This document shows positions 8,497 through 17,422 of a stretch of 64,000 nucleotides of DNA, in pieces. Origin of the DNA: Deltaproteobacteria bacterium (GTDB lineage Bacteria > Desulfobacterota > Desulfobaccia > Desulfobaccales > 0-14-0-80-60-11); assembly GCA_003599195.1 (NCBI GenBank), contig QZIZ01000019.1, forward strand, positions 1-64,000. The letters are read 5' to 3'. The notes beneath the pieces are model-generated. The model saw only the letters and a program-made list of their open reading frames with translations, made no database searches and was not told the DNA's origin. Both the position numbers and the translations under genes were made by a program. Each line of letters opens with the position of its first letter. Positions within the stretch are counted from its first letter, which is position 1.

Positions 8497-9516
8497 ATGC
8501 AGGAAGCCAGATTTTATGAAAGAACCGGAGATCATAAGGTCCAATGCCACCTGTGCGCGCACGAGTGCAAGATCGATCCGGGAAAACGGGGGCTTTGCCA
8601 CGTGCGGGAGAACCGGGATGGTGTTCTCTATACTTTCTCCTATGGCCGGCTGGTGGCCCAGAACGTAGATCCCATCGAGAAAAAGCCTCTATTCCACTTC
8701 CTGCCGGGCACCCGCTCCTTTTCCATTGCCACCACGGGCTGCAACTTTATGTGCCTGCATTGCCAAAACTACGACATCTCCCAGTACCCCCGGGTGCACG
8801 GAGGACGGCTCATCGGCGAAGAACGCACCCCGGAAGAGGTGGTGGGAGACGCGCTGGCCACCCATTCGGCCAGCATTTCTTATACCTATACCGAGCCCAC
8901 CATTTTCCTGGAGTTCGCCCAGGACACCGCCCGCCTGGCCCGGGAACACGGCCTGAAAAACGTCTTCGTCTCCAACGGCTTCATGACGCCGGAGTCGGCC
9001 GCGGCCTTGAGCGAGGTGATCGACGCCGACAACGTGGATTTAAAGAGCATGCGGGACGATTTTTACCGCAAGGTCTGCAAGGCCCGGCTGCAGCCGGTGC
9101 TGGACACCATCCCCCGCTTGCATCAGGCCGGGGTCTGGGTGGAGGTGACCACCCTGGTGATCCCCGGCCATAACGACTCGGAGCAGGAGTTGACGGAGAT
9201 CGCCCAGTTCATTAAGGGTGTGAGCGAGTCGATTCCCTGGCACGTCTCCGCGTTCCATCCTACTTTCAAGATGATGGACCGGCCTCGGACGCCCGCCAAG
9301 ACCCTGAAAATGGCCCGGGACATCGGTCTCGCCGCGGGCCTGCGCTATGTTTACACCGGCAACATCCCCGGAGTCCTCGAGGGAACGGAGAATACCTACT
9401 GTTACTCTTGTAAAGAAGTGCTCATCGAGCGCCTGGGCTACACCATCCAGCGGTATTATCTGAAAGACGGCCAGTGCCCCAAATGCCAGGCGGTGATCGA
9501 CGGGGTCTGGAAGTAA
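8497..9516 (+). CDS. amrS: AmmeMemoRadiSam system radical SAM enzyme
   Basis: The 339-residue protein belongs to the PflA-like radical SAM family: the CxxxCxxC cluster motif is CNFMCLHC near residues 84-91, followed by the expected LxxV-type barrel (FVSNGFMTPE, DNVDLKSM). N-terminal CHLCAHEC and C-terminal CYSCKEV/CPKCQAV Cys pairs are typical of AmrS. The start at 8497 follows AAGGAGG by 6 bases; the longer ORF start reads through repeat D. The usual Memo (AmrB) and AMMECR1 (AmrA) partners are not in this window. Its exact reaction is unsettled in the family. Confidence 0.88.
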   Translation: MQEARFYERTGDHKVQCHLCAHECKIDPGKRGLCHVRENRDGVLYTFSYGRLVAQNVDPIEKKPLFHFLPGTRSFSIATTGCNFMCLHCQNYDISQYPRVHGGRLIGEERTPEEVVGDALATHSASISYTYTEPTIFLEFAQDTARLAREHGLKNVFVSNGFMTPESAAALSEVIDADNVDLKSMRDDFYRKVCKARLQPVLDTIPRLHQAGVWVEVTTLVIPGHNDSEQELTEIAQFIKGVSESIPWHVSAFHPTFKMMDRPRTPAKTLKMARDIGLAAGLRYVYTGNIPGVLEGTENTYCYSCKEVLIERLGYTIQRYYLKDGQCPKCQAVIDGVWK

Positions 9517-9578
9517 AAAGAAGGTTTTCGGTTTTCGGTTTTCGGTTGGGGGGAGTTCTTTGTACCTCCCTTTTCATT

Positions 9579-10727
9579 TCACCCGCCTTTCAACAAATCC
9601 CGGGCGATGATCAGGCGCATGATCTCGTTGGTGCCTTCGTAGATCTGCCCGGCCTTGGCGTCCCGGAAATAGCGTTCTAAAGGGTAATCCTTCAGATAGC
9701 CGTAGCCTCCCAGGATTTGCAGGCCTTCCTGGGCCGCGGCCATGGCGGTGTCGGTGGCGCATTTCTTGGCCATGGCTGCAGCGGTGGTGAAGGGTTTTCC
9801 CTTATCTTTGAGCCACGCGGCCTTCAAAGTCAGGAGAGACGCGGCTTCCAGGGCCGCGGCCAGGTCCGCGAGCTTAAATTGAATAGACTGGAACTGGGCC
9901 AAGGGTTGCCCGAACTGTTCCCGGCCCCGGGCGTAATTCAGGGCCTCCTGCAGTGCCGCCTTGCCTATCCCCACGGCCTGGGCCGCGGCCCCCACCCGGG
10001 CGTTATCCATGAGGGCCAGGGCCATTTTCAGACCCTGGTTGGCTTCTCCCAGGAGCGAATCTGCGGGTAGCTGGGCATTGTTGAATTCCAAGGAAACGGA
10101 TCTGGCCCCCCGCAGTCCCATTTTTTCTTCCACCGGCCCCACCTGGACCCCCGGCGTAATCTTCAAATCCACGATGAACAGGCTGATCCCCTTCTGAGGC
10201 GCCTGGGAGAGATCGCTCCGGGCCGCCACCAGCGCGAAATGGGCAGTTTGCCCGGAAGTGACAAAATTCTTCTGCCCGGTGAGCACCCAGCCATCCCCTT
10301 CCCGGGAAGCGATGGTCTGCAAGCGGGAAGGGTCCGAGCCGGCCTGGGGCTCCGTCAGGGCAAAGGCGGCCAGGGCGTCGCCGCTGGCCACCGGCGGCAG
10401 GAAGCGGCGTTTCTGCTCCTCGGCGCCGAACTGATGCAGGCCCATGCCAAAGATCGAGTGGCTGACATGCAGCATGAGGGCAGACGACGGACAGGCCTGG
10501 GCCAGTTCCATCTGGGCCAGGGCGTAGGAGACGTAATCTTTGCCGCCGCCGCCGTATTCCCGGGGCAGGGAGAGCCCGAAGAAGCCTTCTTTTGCCCAAT
10601 GATCCAGGATTTCCTGGGGAAAGCGGCCCTCCCGGTCCAAACCCGCAGCCTTGGCCTTTGTTTCCTGGGCCGCTTCCCTGGCCCTTTTCTGGACTGCTTC
10701 CTGTTCCGGTGTTAAACTGAAATCCAT
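9579..10727 (-). CDS. Acyl-CoA dehydrogenase
   Basis: FAD enzyme that oxidises acyl-CoA thioesters to enoyl-CoA, passing electrons to electron-transfer flavoprotein. The 382-residue length is standard. Visible motifs: N-terminal MDFSLTPEQEAVQ, the FAD/substrate loop FALTEPQAGSDPS, the FVTSG signature, GYGYLKDYPLERYFRDAK, and YEGTNEI near residue 360, whose Glu is the catalytic base in short-chain enzymes. I start it at 10727 (GGGAG upstream), dropping 16 residues of the ORF. It stands alone without etf genes. Chain length preference cannot be read. Confidence 0.92.
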   Translation of the reverse strand: MDFSLTPEQEAVQKRAREAAQETKAKAAGLDREGRFPQEILDHWAKEGFFGLSLPREYGGGGKDYVSYALAQMELAQACPSSALMLHVSHSIFGMGLHQFGAEEQKRRFLPPVASGDALAAFALTEPQAGSDPSRLQTIASREGDGWVLTGQKNFVTSGQTAHFALVAARSDLSQAPQKGISLFIVDLKITPGVQVGPVEEKMGLRGARSVSLEFNNAQLPADSLLGEANQGLKMALALMDNARVGAAAQAVGIGKAALQEALNYARGREQFGQPLAQFQSIQFKLADLAAALEAASLLTLKAAWLKDKGKPFTTAAAMAKKCATDTAMAAAQEGLQILGGYGYLKDYPLERYFRDAKAGQIYEGTNEIMRLIIARDLLKGG

Positions 10728-10755
10728 CGTCCCGCTCCCTTTTCTGAAAAAATTA

Positions 10756-10793
10756 ATCTCACGCAAAGACGCCAAGGCGCAAAGGAAGGCGCA
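10756..10793. repeat. Intergenic repeat, family B (single arm)
   Basis: Carries the unit CACGCAAAGACGCCAAGGCGCAAAG. The same unit, in either orientation, recurs at 25608-25650 and twice around 40073-40198. Here only one arm is present. Confidence 0.6.
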
Positions 10794-10873
10794 AGTATTT
10801 TGAAGAACTAACCATATTCACCCGCCCCGGTCAACCGGAAACCTCTGGACAGGGAGGCATTTTTCGGATAAAC

Positions 10874-11437
10874 ATGCCTGATTGCATAATGAAAAAGAGC
10901 CCTGAAACCTTCCGTTTGGCCCTGGTCCTGGGAGGGGCCAGAAGCGGCAAGAGCCGCTATGCCCTGAATCTGGCGGAGTCCCTGCCCGCGCCCCGGCTCT
11001 TTGTGGCCACCTGCGAGCCCCGGGATGAGGAGATGCGGGAGCGCATCGATAATCATCAACAGGAACGGGGGCCGGACTGGGAGACCCGGGAAGCCTGCCT
11101 GGACCTGGCCGACTTCCTGGCCGCGCCTCCTGATGGGTATGGAGTAATCCTGGTGGACTGCCTCACCATGTGGCTGTCCAACCTGATGCATAAGGAGGGC
11201 GTCACGCCCGAGGGCATCAGGGCCGCAGGCGAGCGCCTGGCCCAGGCCCTGGCCGGGGCCCGCACCCCCGCCATCCTGGTCAGCAATGAAGTGGGTTTGG
11301 GCATCGTCCCGGACAATCCCCTGGCCCGGGCCTTCCGGGACCAGGCCGGCTGGCTGCACCAGCGGGTGGCGCAAGTCGCGGACCGGGTGGTCCTGGTAGT
11401 GGCGGGGCTGCCGCTGGTGATAAAGAGTGAGCAGTAA
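10874..11437 (+). CDS. cobU: Adenosylcobinamide kinase / adenosylcobinamide-phosphate guanylyltransferase
   Basis: Bifunctional enzyme of cobalamin nucleotide-loop assembly: phosphorylates adenosylcobinamide and then transfers GMP from GTP. The 187-residue protein has the P-loop GGARSGKS near residue 20, the EMRERIDNHQQERGPDWET segment that carries the GMP-accepting His, and VDCLTMWLSNL. Start could be 10874 or the ATG at 10889; neither has a clear ribosome site. The last codons and stop fall inside the intergenic repeat that follows, so the C-terminus (SEQ) is repeat-encoded. It lies upstream of cobT-cobS. Confidence 0.9.
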   Translation: MPDCIMKKSPETFRLALVLGGARSGKSRYALNLAESLPAPRLFVATCEPRDEEMRERIDNHQQERGPDWETREACLDLADFLAAPPDGYGVILVDCLTMWLSNLMHKEGVTPEGIRAAGERLAQALAGARTPAILVSNEVGLGIVPDNPLARAFRDQAGWLHQRVAQVADRVVLVVAGLPLVIKSEQ

Positions 11438-11603
11438 GCAGTGAGCAGTGAGCAGTTGAGATTTCGGCCCAGGAAGGCGCCTAGGGCCAGTAATCAGTAA
11501 TCAGTGATCAGTGATCAGTGATCAGTGATCAGTGGTTGGTAGCAGACGGTTATTTATTTGTCAGATATTTTTTCTGGCCCCTGGCCCCTGACCCCTGACC
11601 ACT
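11428..11603. repeat. Degenerate tandem repeat, family A (CAGTAATCAGTGATCAG)
   Basis: Starts inside the end of cobU with GAGCAGTAAGCAGTGAGCAG, continues at 11488-11537 as tandem TGATCAG units, and ends near CCCCTGACCCCTGACC. Units of 7-8 bases vary between AGTAATC, AGTGATC and AGTGGTC. Similar blocks occur at 26243-26303 and 32641-32710. The spacing is irregular and there are no unique spacers, so it is not CRISPR. Confidence 0.75.
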
Positions 11604-11643
11604 GGTTTATCCCCACCCGACTAATAACCTTGAGGTATTATAG

Positions 11644-12705
11644 ATGATGAAGGAGTTATCCCAATTAATTTCCCAAATTAAGCCCGTGGAGCCGGAGTGG
11701 CTGGCCCAGGCCCAGGAGCGCCTGGATTTCCTCACCAAACCCCCCGGCAGCCTCGGACGCTTGGAAGAACTGGCGGCCCGCTACGTGGCAATCCGGGGAG
11801 AACTTTTTCCCCGCCTGGAAAAGAAGCAGGTGGTGGTCTTTGCCGCGGATCACGGAGTGGTGGCCGAGGGAGTGAGCGCCTTTCCCCAGGAAGTCACGCC
11901 GCAGATGGTCTTGAATTTCTTAAGGGGGGGCGCCGGGATCAACGTCCTGGCCCGGCACGTGGGCGCGGCCGTGGAAGTGGTGGATATCGGCGTTAAATAC
12001 GATTTCGGGGAACAACCCGGCCTCATTAACCGGAAAGTGGCCCCCGGGTCCCGGAATATGGCCCGGGAACCGGCCCTGACCATGGAAGAGGCGCTGCAGT
12101 CGGTGCTGGTTGGGGTGGAGCGGGCCCAGGCCGCCATTGCTGCGGGCGTGGACGCCCTGGCCGCGGGGGACATGGGCATCGGCAATACCACCCCGGCCGC
12201 GGCCCTGGCCGTGGTCTTCACCGGCAAACCGGCCAGCACGGTCACCGGCCGGGGCACCGGCATCGGCGACGACACCTGGCGCCACAAGGTGGCGGTGATC
12301 AACCGGGCCCTGGAACTGCACAAGCCCGACGCCAATGACCCCCTGGAGGCCCTAGCCAAGGTGGGGGGCCTGGAGATCGGCGGGATCGCCGGACTGATCC
12401 TGGGGGCCGCGGCCGCCAGGCGGGCCGTGCTGCTGGACGGCTTCATCGCCACCGCCGGGGCCTTGGTGGCCTTTCATCTGGCCCCGGCGGTGGCGGATTA
12501 CCTCATCGCCGCGCACCGCTCGGTGGAAGCGGGGCACCAACTCATGCTGGATGTCCTGGGCTTAAAACCCTTGCTCAACTTCCAGCTGCGCCTGGGGGAA
12601 GGCACCGGCGCCGCCCTGGGACTGGGCTTGCTGGAAGCGGGCATGAAGATCTATCACGAAATGGCCACCTTCGCCGAAGCCGGAGTAGCCGAGAAACAGT
12701 CGTGA
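11644..12705 (+). CDS. cobT: Nicotinate-nucleotide-dimethylbenzimidazole phosphoribosyltransferase
   Basis: Makes alpha-ribazole phosphate for the lower ligand of cobalamin from nicotinate mononucleotide and dimethylbenzimidazole. The 353-residue protein is of normal length and shows [57 protein letters not shown] and LGEGTGAA, whose Glu (about residue 318) is the catalytic base. The stop overlaps the cobS start (GTGA), indicating coupled translation. Confidence 0.96.
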   Translation: MMKELSQLISQIKPVEPEWLAQAQERLDFLTKPPGSLGRLEELAARYVAIRGELFPRLEKKQVVVFAADHGVVAEGVSAFPQEVTPQMVLNFLRGGAGINVLARHVGAAVEVVDIGVKYDFGEQPGLINRKVAPGSRNMAREPALTMEEALQSVLVGVERAQAAIAAGVDALAAGDMGIGNTTPAAALAVVFTGKPASTVTGRGTGIGDDTWRHKVAVINRALELHKPDANDPLEALAKVGGLEIGGIAGLILGAAAARRAVLLDGFIATAGALVAFHLAPAVADYLIAAHRSVEAGHQLMLDVLGLKPLLNFQLRLGEGTGAALGLGLLEAGMKIYHEMATFAEAGVAEKQS

Positions 12706-13478
12706 GATGCACCTTTCCCCTGGCCCTGACCTTCCTCACCGTGCTGCCCTGGCCGCGGCTGGGGCAGGTGGGTCCGGGGGATCTGGCCCGCTCCATGTTC
12801 TGGTTCCCCTGGGTGGGATGGATCCTGGGCGTGGGGTTCTGGGGGGCTTTGCTGGCATTCCGGAGTGTTTTCCCCCCGGCCGCGGCCGCGGCCCTGCTGC
12901 TGACCTTGACAGTCCTGGCCACCCGGGGCCTCCACCTGGACGGCCTGGCGGACACCGTGGACGGCCTGGGGGGCGGCAACACCCCGGAAAAACGCCTGGC
13001 CATCATGAAGGACTCCCGCTTGGGCGCGTTCGGCGCGGTGAGCCTGTTTTTGGCGCTGCTCCTGAAATTTGCCTTTTTCCTGGCCTGGGTGGGAAAAAGC
13101 CCGGGCTTCGGCCTTATCCTCTATCCGGTTATCAGCCGCTGGGGCATGGTCTTTCTGGCCTACCTTTCCCCTTACGCCCGGCCCGAGGGCGGTCTGGGCC
13201 AGGCCATGACCACCGGGGTCAGCAGCAGGGCGCTCTTTGGGGCCACCCTCAGCGCCCTGGTTCTGGCCTTGTTAACCGCAAGGATCAGCGGCCTGCTCCT
13301 CCTGGCCGCGGCAGCCGCCGCGGTCTGGCTGCTCAGCCTTTACTTCCGCAAAAAGCTGGGGGGCGTCACCGGCGACGTTTTAGGCGCAGCCAACGAGGTT
13401 TTGGAGATTTTGGTGTTGATGGGGTTACTCCTTTGTAATCAGCTCTTCCCCACCGTTTCATATCTGCATTTTTTCTGA
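12702..13478 (+). CDS. cobS: Adenosylcobinamide-GDP ribazoletransferase (cobalamin synthase)
   Basis: Integral membrane enzyme that joins alpha-ribazole phosphate to adenosylcobinamide-GDP, the last step of cobalamin assembly. The 258-residue protein has the family signature [16 protein letters not shown] near residue 80 and KDSRLGAFG just after, with several Ala/Leu-rich membrane helices. The GTG start overlaps the cobT stop by 4 bases. No cobalamin riboswitch was recognised upstream of cobU or cobT. Confidence 0.95.
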   Translation: MRCTFPLALTFLTVLPWPRLGQVGPGDLARSMFWFPWVGWILGVGFWGALLAFRSVFPPAAAAALLLTLTVLATRGLHLDGLADTVDGLGGGNTPEKRLAIMKDSRLGAFGAVSLFLALLLKFAFFLAWVGKSPGFGLILYPVISRWGMVFLAYLSPYARPEGGLGQAMTTGVSSRALFGATLSALVLALLTARISGLLLLAAAAAAVWLLSLYFRKKLGGVTGDVLGAANEVLEILVLMGLLLCNQLFPTVSYLHFF

Positions 13479-13492
13479 TAAAATTAAACAAT

Positions 13493-13554
13493 CTCTGCGC
13501 TCTCTGCGTCTCTGCGGTAAAAAAAATATCCGCAGAGACGCAGAGAGCGCAGAG
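13493..13554. repeat. Perfect 25-bp inverted repeat, family C (CGCAGAGACGCAGAG)
   Basis: The left arm (13493-13517) and right arm (13530-13554) are exact reverse complements across a 12-base A-rich loop. It sits between cobS and prfB and could act as a terminator-like or processing hairpin. A second, less perfect copy is at 21816-21875. Confidence 0.85.
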
Positions 13555-13607
13555 AAAAGACATCTGCGAAACCATCAGTATTTGTTGTTTTTACCAAGGA
13601 GAACACC

Positions 13608-14718
13608 ATGATCCCGGATGTAATGGAAATCAAAGATAGATTAAAAGAATTGCAATCGCGCCTGGAGCTCCTCCGAGGTCATCTTTGATCTGACGGGGAA
13701 ACAGACCAGGCTGAAGCATCTGGAAGAATTGCTGGCCCAGCCCGAGTTCTGGGACGACCAGGCCCGGGCCGCGGAGATTCTCAAGGAGCGGGGCGCTCTC
13801 ATCCAGGCCCTGGAGGAGTGGCAGCAGCGGGTCAAACAGGTGGAGGACCTGGAAGTCCTCCTGGAGCTGGCCCTGGAGGAGGAAGACCAGGGCGCGTTGA
13901 AGGACGTGGCCAAGGAGCTGGCCGACCTGGAAAAGACCTTCAGCGACTGGGAATTGCGGCTGCTCCTGGGCAGCGACGAGGATCAAAAGAACGCCATCAT
14001 CACCATCCACGCGGGCGCGGGCGGCACTGAGGCCAACGACTGGACCCAGATGCTGCTGCGCATGTTTCTGCGCTATTCCGAACGCAAGGGCTTCAAGACC
14101 GAGACCATCGACCTGCTCCCCGGAGACGAAGCGGGTGTCAAAAGTGTCACCTTCACCGCGTCCGGCCCCTTCGCCTACGGCTATTTCAAGAGCGAAACCG
14201 GCATCCACCGCCTGGTGCGCATCTCTCCTTTCGACGCCTCCGGCCGCCGCCACACCTCTTTTGCCGCAGTGCAGGTGCTGCCGGAAGTGGACGACCGCAT
14301 CGACGTCGACATCCAGGAAAAGGACCTGCGCATCGACACCTTCCGGGCCAGCGGCCCGGGGGGCCAGCACGTGAACAAGACCAGCTCCGCGGTGCGTCTG
14401 ACCCATATTCCCACGGGCATTGTGGTCTCATCCCAATCCGAGCGTTCCCAGCACCGCAACAAGGAACTGGCCATGAAGGTGCTCCGGGCCCGGCTCTACA
14501 ACCTGGAACAACGCAAGCGGGAGGAAAAAAAGCAGGAACTCCAGGAGTCCCAGAAAGAGATCGCCTGGGGCAGCCAGATCCGCTCCTATACCCTGCAGCC
14601 CTACCGCCTGGTGAAAGACCACCGCACCAAGCACGAGGCCGGCAACGTGGACGCGGTCCTGGACGGCGACCTGGACGGTTTTGTGGAGGCCTTCCTCCTC
14701 AATCCGGAAGGAAATTAA
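13608..14718 (+). CDS. prfB: Peptide chain release factor 2, expressed by programmed +1 frameshift
   Basis: RF2 terminates translation at UAA and UGA. The first 26 codons (ATG at 13608, AAGGAG upstream) run to an in-frame TGA at 13686-13688. A +1 shift on CTT puts the ribosome in the frame that continues to 14718, giving 369 residues, the usual length. The product shows the RF2 recognition motif SPF (SPFDASGRRHTSF) and the catalytic GGQ (GPGGQHVNKTSSAVRL). This is the classic RF2 autoregulation, of extra interest here because UGA is also read as selenocysteine nearby. Confidence 0.96.
13674..13689 (+). promoter_or_regulatory. prfB programmed frameshift site
   Basis: The site CGAGGTCATCTTTGAT has the shift codon CTT followed by the stop TGA, with an internal Shine-Dalgarno-like GAGG at the usual position upstream. 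The canonical site is AGGGGGTATCTTTGAC, so spacing is conserved while the Shine-Dalgarno element is weaker and the base after the stop is T. Confidence 0.92.
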
Positions 14719-14789
14719 ATATTACTAAGTGGATGATTTCATCGACTGGGGGGAGAGGGGGTTTTTCCTGCACCCGCTAAGGTTATTCC

Positions 14790-15413
14790 ATGCTCTATAA
14801 TCGCTGCTCCGAAGTGGATGAGAATTTCTGGCGGGACCTGGCCCAGGCCGATCCGGAGGATATCCTCCAGCGCACTGGAGTTCGCCGCAACCACAATGCC
14901 TTGCACATCCCTTATTTCAACCGGGAACTGGTGGTGGATCAGGAACAGCGGCGCATCTTTCTGGCGGACGCGCCCGCGGATGAACCGGGCTTTCGCCGCT
15001 GCCTGATCACCCTTCTGTACCTGCTTCTGATAGATAAATCGGCTCTGGGACCGCCCGTCAGCCCCCTGGAATTGCCCGGGGCCACCATGTTCTTCCAACA
15101 GAGCGGGCCTCACGCGATTCCCAGCGCCCCTTTGGAAGAGCGGTTCGGCCGGGACTTACCTGGTTTTCTGGAAGTTGGCCGCCGCCTCGGGGCCGAGACC
15201 CGCGCTGGCGGCGACGCCGCCTTGGCCTTCCGGGTCTTTCCGGGGCTGACCGTGGAAGTGATTCTCTGGCTGGCCGACGATGAATTTCCGGCCCAGGTGT
15301 CTTTCACCGTGCCCGCGCAACTACACCGTTTTTGGCAACACGATGCGGTCTTGGGTCTTCTTGGGGTGGTGGTCAAGGAACTCTTGCAAGCAGACACGCC
15401 CGCGGCCAAGTAG
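14790..15413 (+). CDS. DUF3786 family protein
   Basis: The 207-residue soluble protein matches my recollection of the DUF3786 family, found in anaerobes: IPYFNRELVVDQEQRRIF in the N-terminal third, FLEVGRRLGAE in the middle and FRVFPGLTVEVILWLADDEFPAQVSF near the end. No catalytic motif is evident. Homologues are sometimes near corrinoid or C1 genes, but here it follows prfB. Biochemical function is unknown. Confidence 0.7.
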   Translation: MLYNRCSEVDENFWRDLAQADPEDILQRTGVRRNHNALHIPYFNRELVVDQEQRRIFLADAPADEPGFRRCLITLLYLLLIDKSALGPPVSPLELPGATMFFQQSGPHAIPSAPLEERFGRDLPGFLEVGRRLGAETRAGGDAALAFRVFPGLTVEVILWLADDEFPAQVSFTVPAQLHRFWQHDAVLGLLGVVVKELLQADTPAAK

Positions 15414-15429
15414 GCGGCAGCAGCATCCA

Positions 15430-15448
15430 GGCGGGCGGGACGCCCGCC
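15430..15448. terminator. GC-rich hairpin after the DUF3786 gene
   Basis: GGCGGGCG and CGCCCGCC pair across a 3-base loop 17 bases after the stop codon. There is no T-run, so it may be an intergenic repeat element rather than an intrinsic terminator. Confidence 0.4.
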
Positions 15449-15530
15449 CCACCGGCCCGCGCCCCCTAACCCTTACATTTGATCTCAGTAAGTCCCTATT
15501 GAAATTTATAACGTCATCAATTTTTTTCCC

Positions 15531-15559
15531 TTGACAGGCCTCTTACGTATAATTATATA
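15531..15559 (+). promoter_or_regulatory. Sigma-70-type promoter of the trxB selenoprotein operon
   Basis: TTGACA (15531-15536) and TATATA (15554-15559) are 17 bases apart, 45 bases before the trxB start. The sequence just downstream is an AT-rich imperfect dyad around ATTGATATATTAAT, a possible target for the ArsR-type regulator encoded second in this operon. Confidence 0.65.
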
Positions 15560-15603
15560 AATAGATATTGATATATTAATTTTCTGAAGACCAGGAGTTT
15601 TCC

Positions 15604-16563
15604 GTGTCTGAAAATGTTTTCGATCTAATCATCGTGGGCGCCGGTCCCGGAGGGCTGACCGCCGGGATTTACGCCATGCGCGCGGCGCTGAAGACCGTCC
15701 TCATTGAAAAAGGGATTGCCGGCGGCCAGATCAACCTCACGGAATCGGTGGAGAACTATCCCGGATTCGAGAACATCAGCGGCTTCGACCTGTCTCAGAA
15801 GTTCATGCAGCACGCCCAATCTTACGGTCTGGAAGTGGTCCAGCAGGAAGTGGCGGCCGTGGAGCCGGGGCTGGAGTTCCATGCCGTGCGTCTGGCCAAC
15901 GGCGAGTTGCTCAAGACCCATGCCGTTATTTTGGCTACGGGCGGCAGCCCCAGGAAGCTCGGCGTCCCCGGGGAACTGGAATACTACGGCAAGGGAGTCT
16001 CTTACTGCGCCACCTGCGACGGCTTTTTCTTCCGGGGTAAAAACGTCATCGTGGTGGGCGGCGGCGACAGCGCCCTGGAAGAGGCCCTTTATCTCGCCAA
16101 AATCACCTGCCGGGTTTACCTGGCCCACCGCCGGGACGCGTTCCGGGGCAGCCGGATTTTGCAGGAACGGGTCCTGGCTGATGAGAAAATCGAGGTCTTG
16201 TGGAACACCGTCGTCACCGAAGTGAAGGCCGATGGCCAGGGCGTCCACGCGGTGGCGCTTAAGGATACAAAGACCGGGGCCGCCCGGGAACTGGCCGTGG
16301 ACGGCGTGTTCGTCTTCATCGGCTTCAGTCCCAATAACCGGTTGGTCCCCGCCGGAACCAGGATGGACCATGACGGCTACGTGATGGCCGACGAGAAGTG
16401 CGAGACCAATATCCCGGGAATCTTTGTCATCGGCGACTTGAGGCAAAAATACGCCAAACAGATCGTCACTGCGGCCGCGGACGGCTGCACCGCGGCCCTG
16501 GCCGCGGCTTTATGCGTGGAAATGAAAAAAGCGGGGCAGGCCTGCCCGGCCCACCGGGGATAA
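15604..16563 (+). CDS. trxB: Thioredoxin reductase
   Basis: NADPH-dependent FAD enzyme that reduces thioredoxin-like disulfides. The 319-residue protein has the N-terminal FAD site VGAGPGGLTAGIYAMRA, the redox pair CATC near residues 136-139, the NAD(P) site VVGGGDSALEEALYLA and the C-terminal FAD motif GIFVIGDLRQKYAKQIVTAAADG. Start is GTG with AGGAG upstream. It heads an operon whose later members include two Sec thioredoxin-like proteins, which are obvious candidate substrates. Confidence 0.95.
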   Translation: MSENVFDLIIVGAGPGGLTAGIYAMRAALKTVLIEKGIAGGQINLTESVENYPGFENISGFDLSQKFMQHAQSYGLEVVQQEVAAVEPGLEFHAVRLANGELLKTHAVILATGGSPRKLGVPGELEYYGKGVSYCATCDGFFFRGKNVIVVGGGDSALEEALYLAKITCRVYLAHRRDAFRGSRILQERVLADEKIEVLWNTVVTEVKADGQGVHAVALKDTKTGAARELAVDGVFVFIGFSPNNRLVPAGTRMDHDGYVMADEKCETNIPGIFVIGDLRQKYAKQIVTAAADGCTAALAAALCVEMKKAGQACPAHRG

Positions 16564-16629
16564 GACGGGCGGATGAAGACCCCGGCGCCGGAAAAGACCG
16601 CCCATACCACAGAGAACCGCGAGGAAGCA

Positions 16630-16938
16630 ATGCCCCTGGAAGATTATCTGCAGACGGTTGCTTTTGTAGCCAAGAGCATGTCGGATGAAAACCGGCTGCG
16701 GATTCTCTTGTGCGTCAATAACGGCAAGAAATCCGTCAACAGCATTGTGGAAGAACTGAGCCTGTCCCAGCCCCTGGTTTCCCATCACCTGAAAGAACTG
16801 CGGCGTTCGCTGCTGGTGAAGGTGGAGCGCAGCGGCCCCTTCGTGTACTACGAGATTGCGGACCCCAGAATTCCCAAGATTCTGAAAGATTTGAAAGACC
16901 TGGCCACGGATTTGCTGGCCAGGAGAAAGACTTTTTAA
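16630..16938 (+). CDS. ArsR-family transcriptional regulator
   Basis: The 102-residue winged-helix protein has the ArsR core DENRLRILLCVNNGKKSVNSIV..LSLSQPLVSHHLKELRRS and a C-terminal wing. The CxC metal site of ArsR/SmtB recognition helices (ELCVCDL) is absent; only one Cys is seen (RILLC), so arsenic sensing by the classic site is unlikely. The ORF can also start at 16573, 9 bases after trxB, but those 19 residues look unstructured and a GAGGAAG precedes 16630. It probably regulates its own operon. Confidence 0.88.
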   Translation: MPLEDYLQTVAFVAKSMSDENRLRILLCVNNGKKSVNSIVEELSLSQPLVSHHLKELRRSLLVKVERSGPFVYYEIADPRIPKILKDLKDLATDLLARRKTF

Positions 16939-16959
16939 CCGGAGGAGGTGATTCATCAT

Positions 16960-17412
16960 ATGGCGGGAATTACCAAGATACTGGAGGGCATGGCCCCATC
17001 CCAAGCTTTGTCCGAAATCGGCGGGGCGCTGAAAAAAATTCTGCCTCTGGTCACCGAGGAAGATCGGCTGAACTTTGTCGTGCAGTTGCTCGGCGGCGCC
17101 GGCGACGACAAGGTGGCCAGTATGGTGCACCTCTGACTGGCGGAATGCCTGGACGAAGGTGTCGATCCAACGCATATGTGTCAAAAGCTGGTGGACCGGG
17201 TGTCGCAGTCCAAGCAGCTCATGGCCGTGGCCGATCCGGAGTTGCTGGCGCTGTTCGAGGACTGGCTGGATGAGCTGGAGGATGAAGTGATCGCCCTGGC
17301 CCGGGAGAAAGGGGGCCTCACCCCCGAAAACCTGGCCGCTAAATTCGGCCTCTCCCGGCGAGGGGCCACCTTTCTGATTACGAAATTAAAGAGAGAAGGA
17401 AAACTGTCTTAG
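16960..17412 (+). CDS. Winged-helix protein with in-frame UGA (putative selenoprotein regulator)
   Basis: GGAGGAGGTG lies 9 bases before the ATG. The frame runs 58 codons to TGA (17134-17136), then continues unbroken for 91 codons to TAG, giving 150 residues if UGA is read as selenocysteine. The UGA falls in MVHL-U-LAEC, making a UxxxC pair like a redox motif; another Cys follows at residue 74. Residues 116-150 (GGLTPENLAAKFGLSRRGATFLITKLK) look like a winged helix-turn-helix. The middle is acidic and helical. I do not recognise the family. A selenol redox switch controlling DNA binding is a hypothesis. The alternative is a nonsense mutation. Confidence 0.7.
17150..17169 (+). promoter_or_regulatory. 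Candidate bacterial SECIS hairpin in the winged-helix gene
   Basis: Beginning 13 bases after the UGA, TGGAC and GTC-GAT-CCA can form a bulged stem around the loop GAAGGT. SelB-binding hairpins in bacteria lie directly after the UGA and carry G-rich apical loops with GGU, as here. The stem is the weakest of those found in this region. Confidence 0.4.
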
Positions 17413-17422
17413 AGGCATTAAG

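Noticed and set aside
10776-10873. Cobalamin riboswitch upstream of cobU
   Set aside because: No B12-box-like sequence was found; the gap mainly holds a family B repeat.
11488-11537. CRISPR-like array after cobU
   Set aside because: The units are 7-8 bases in direct tandem without spacers; this is a simple degenerate repeat.
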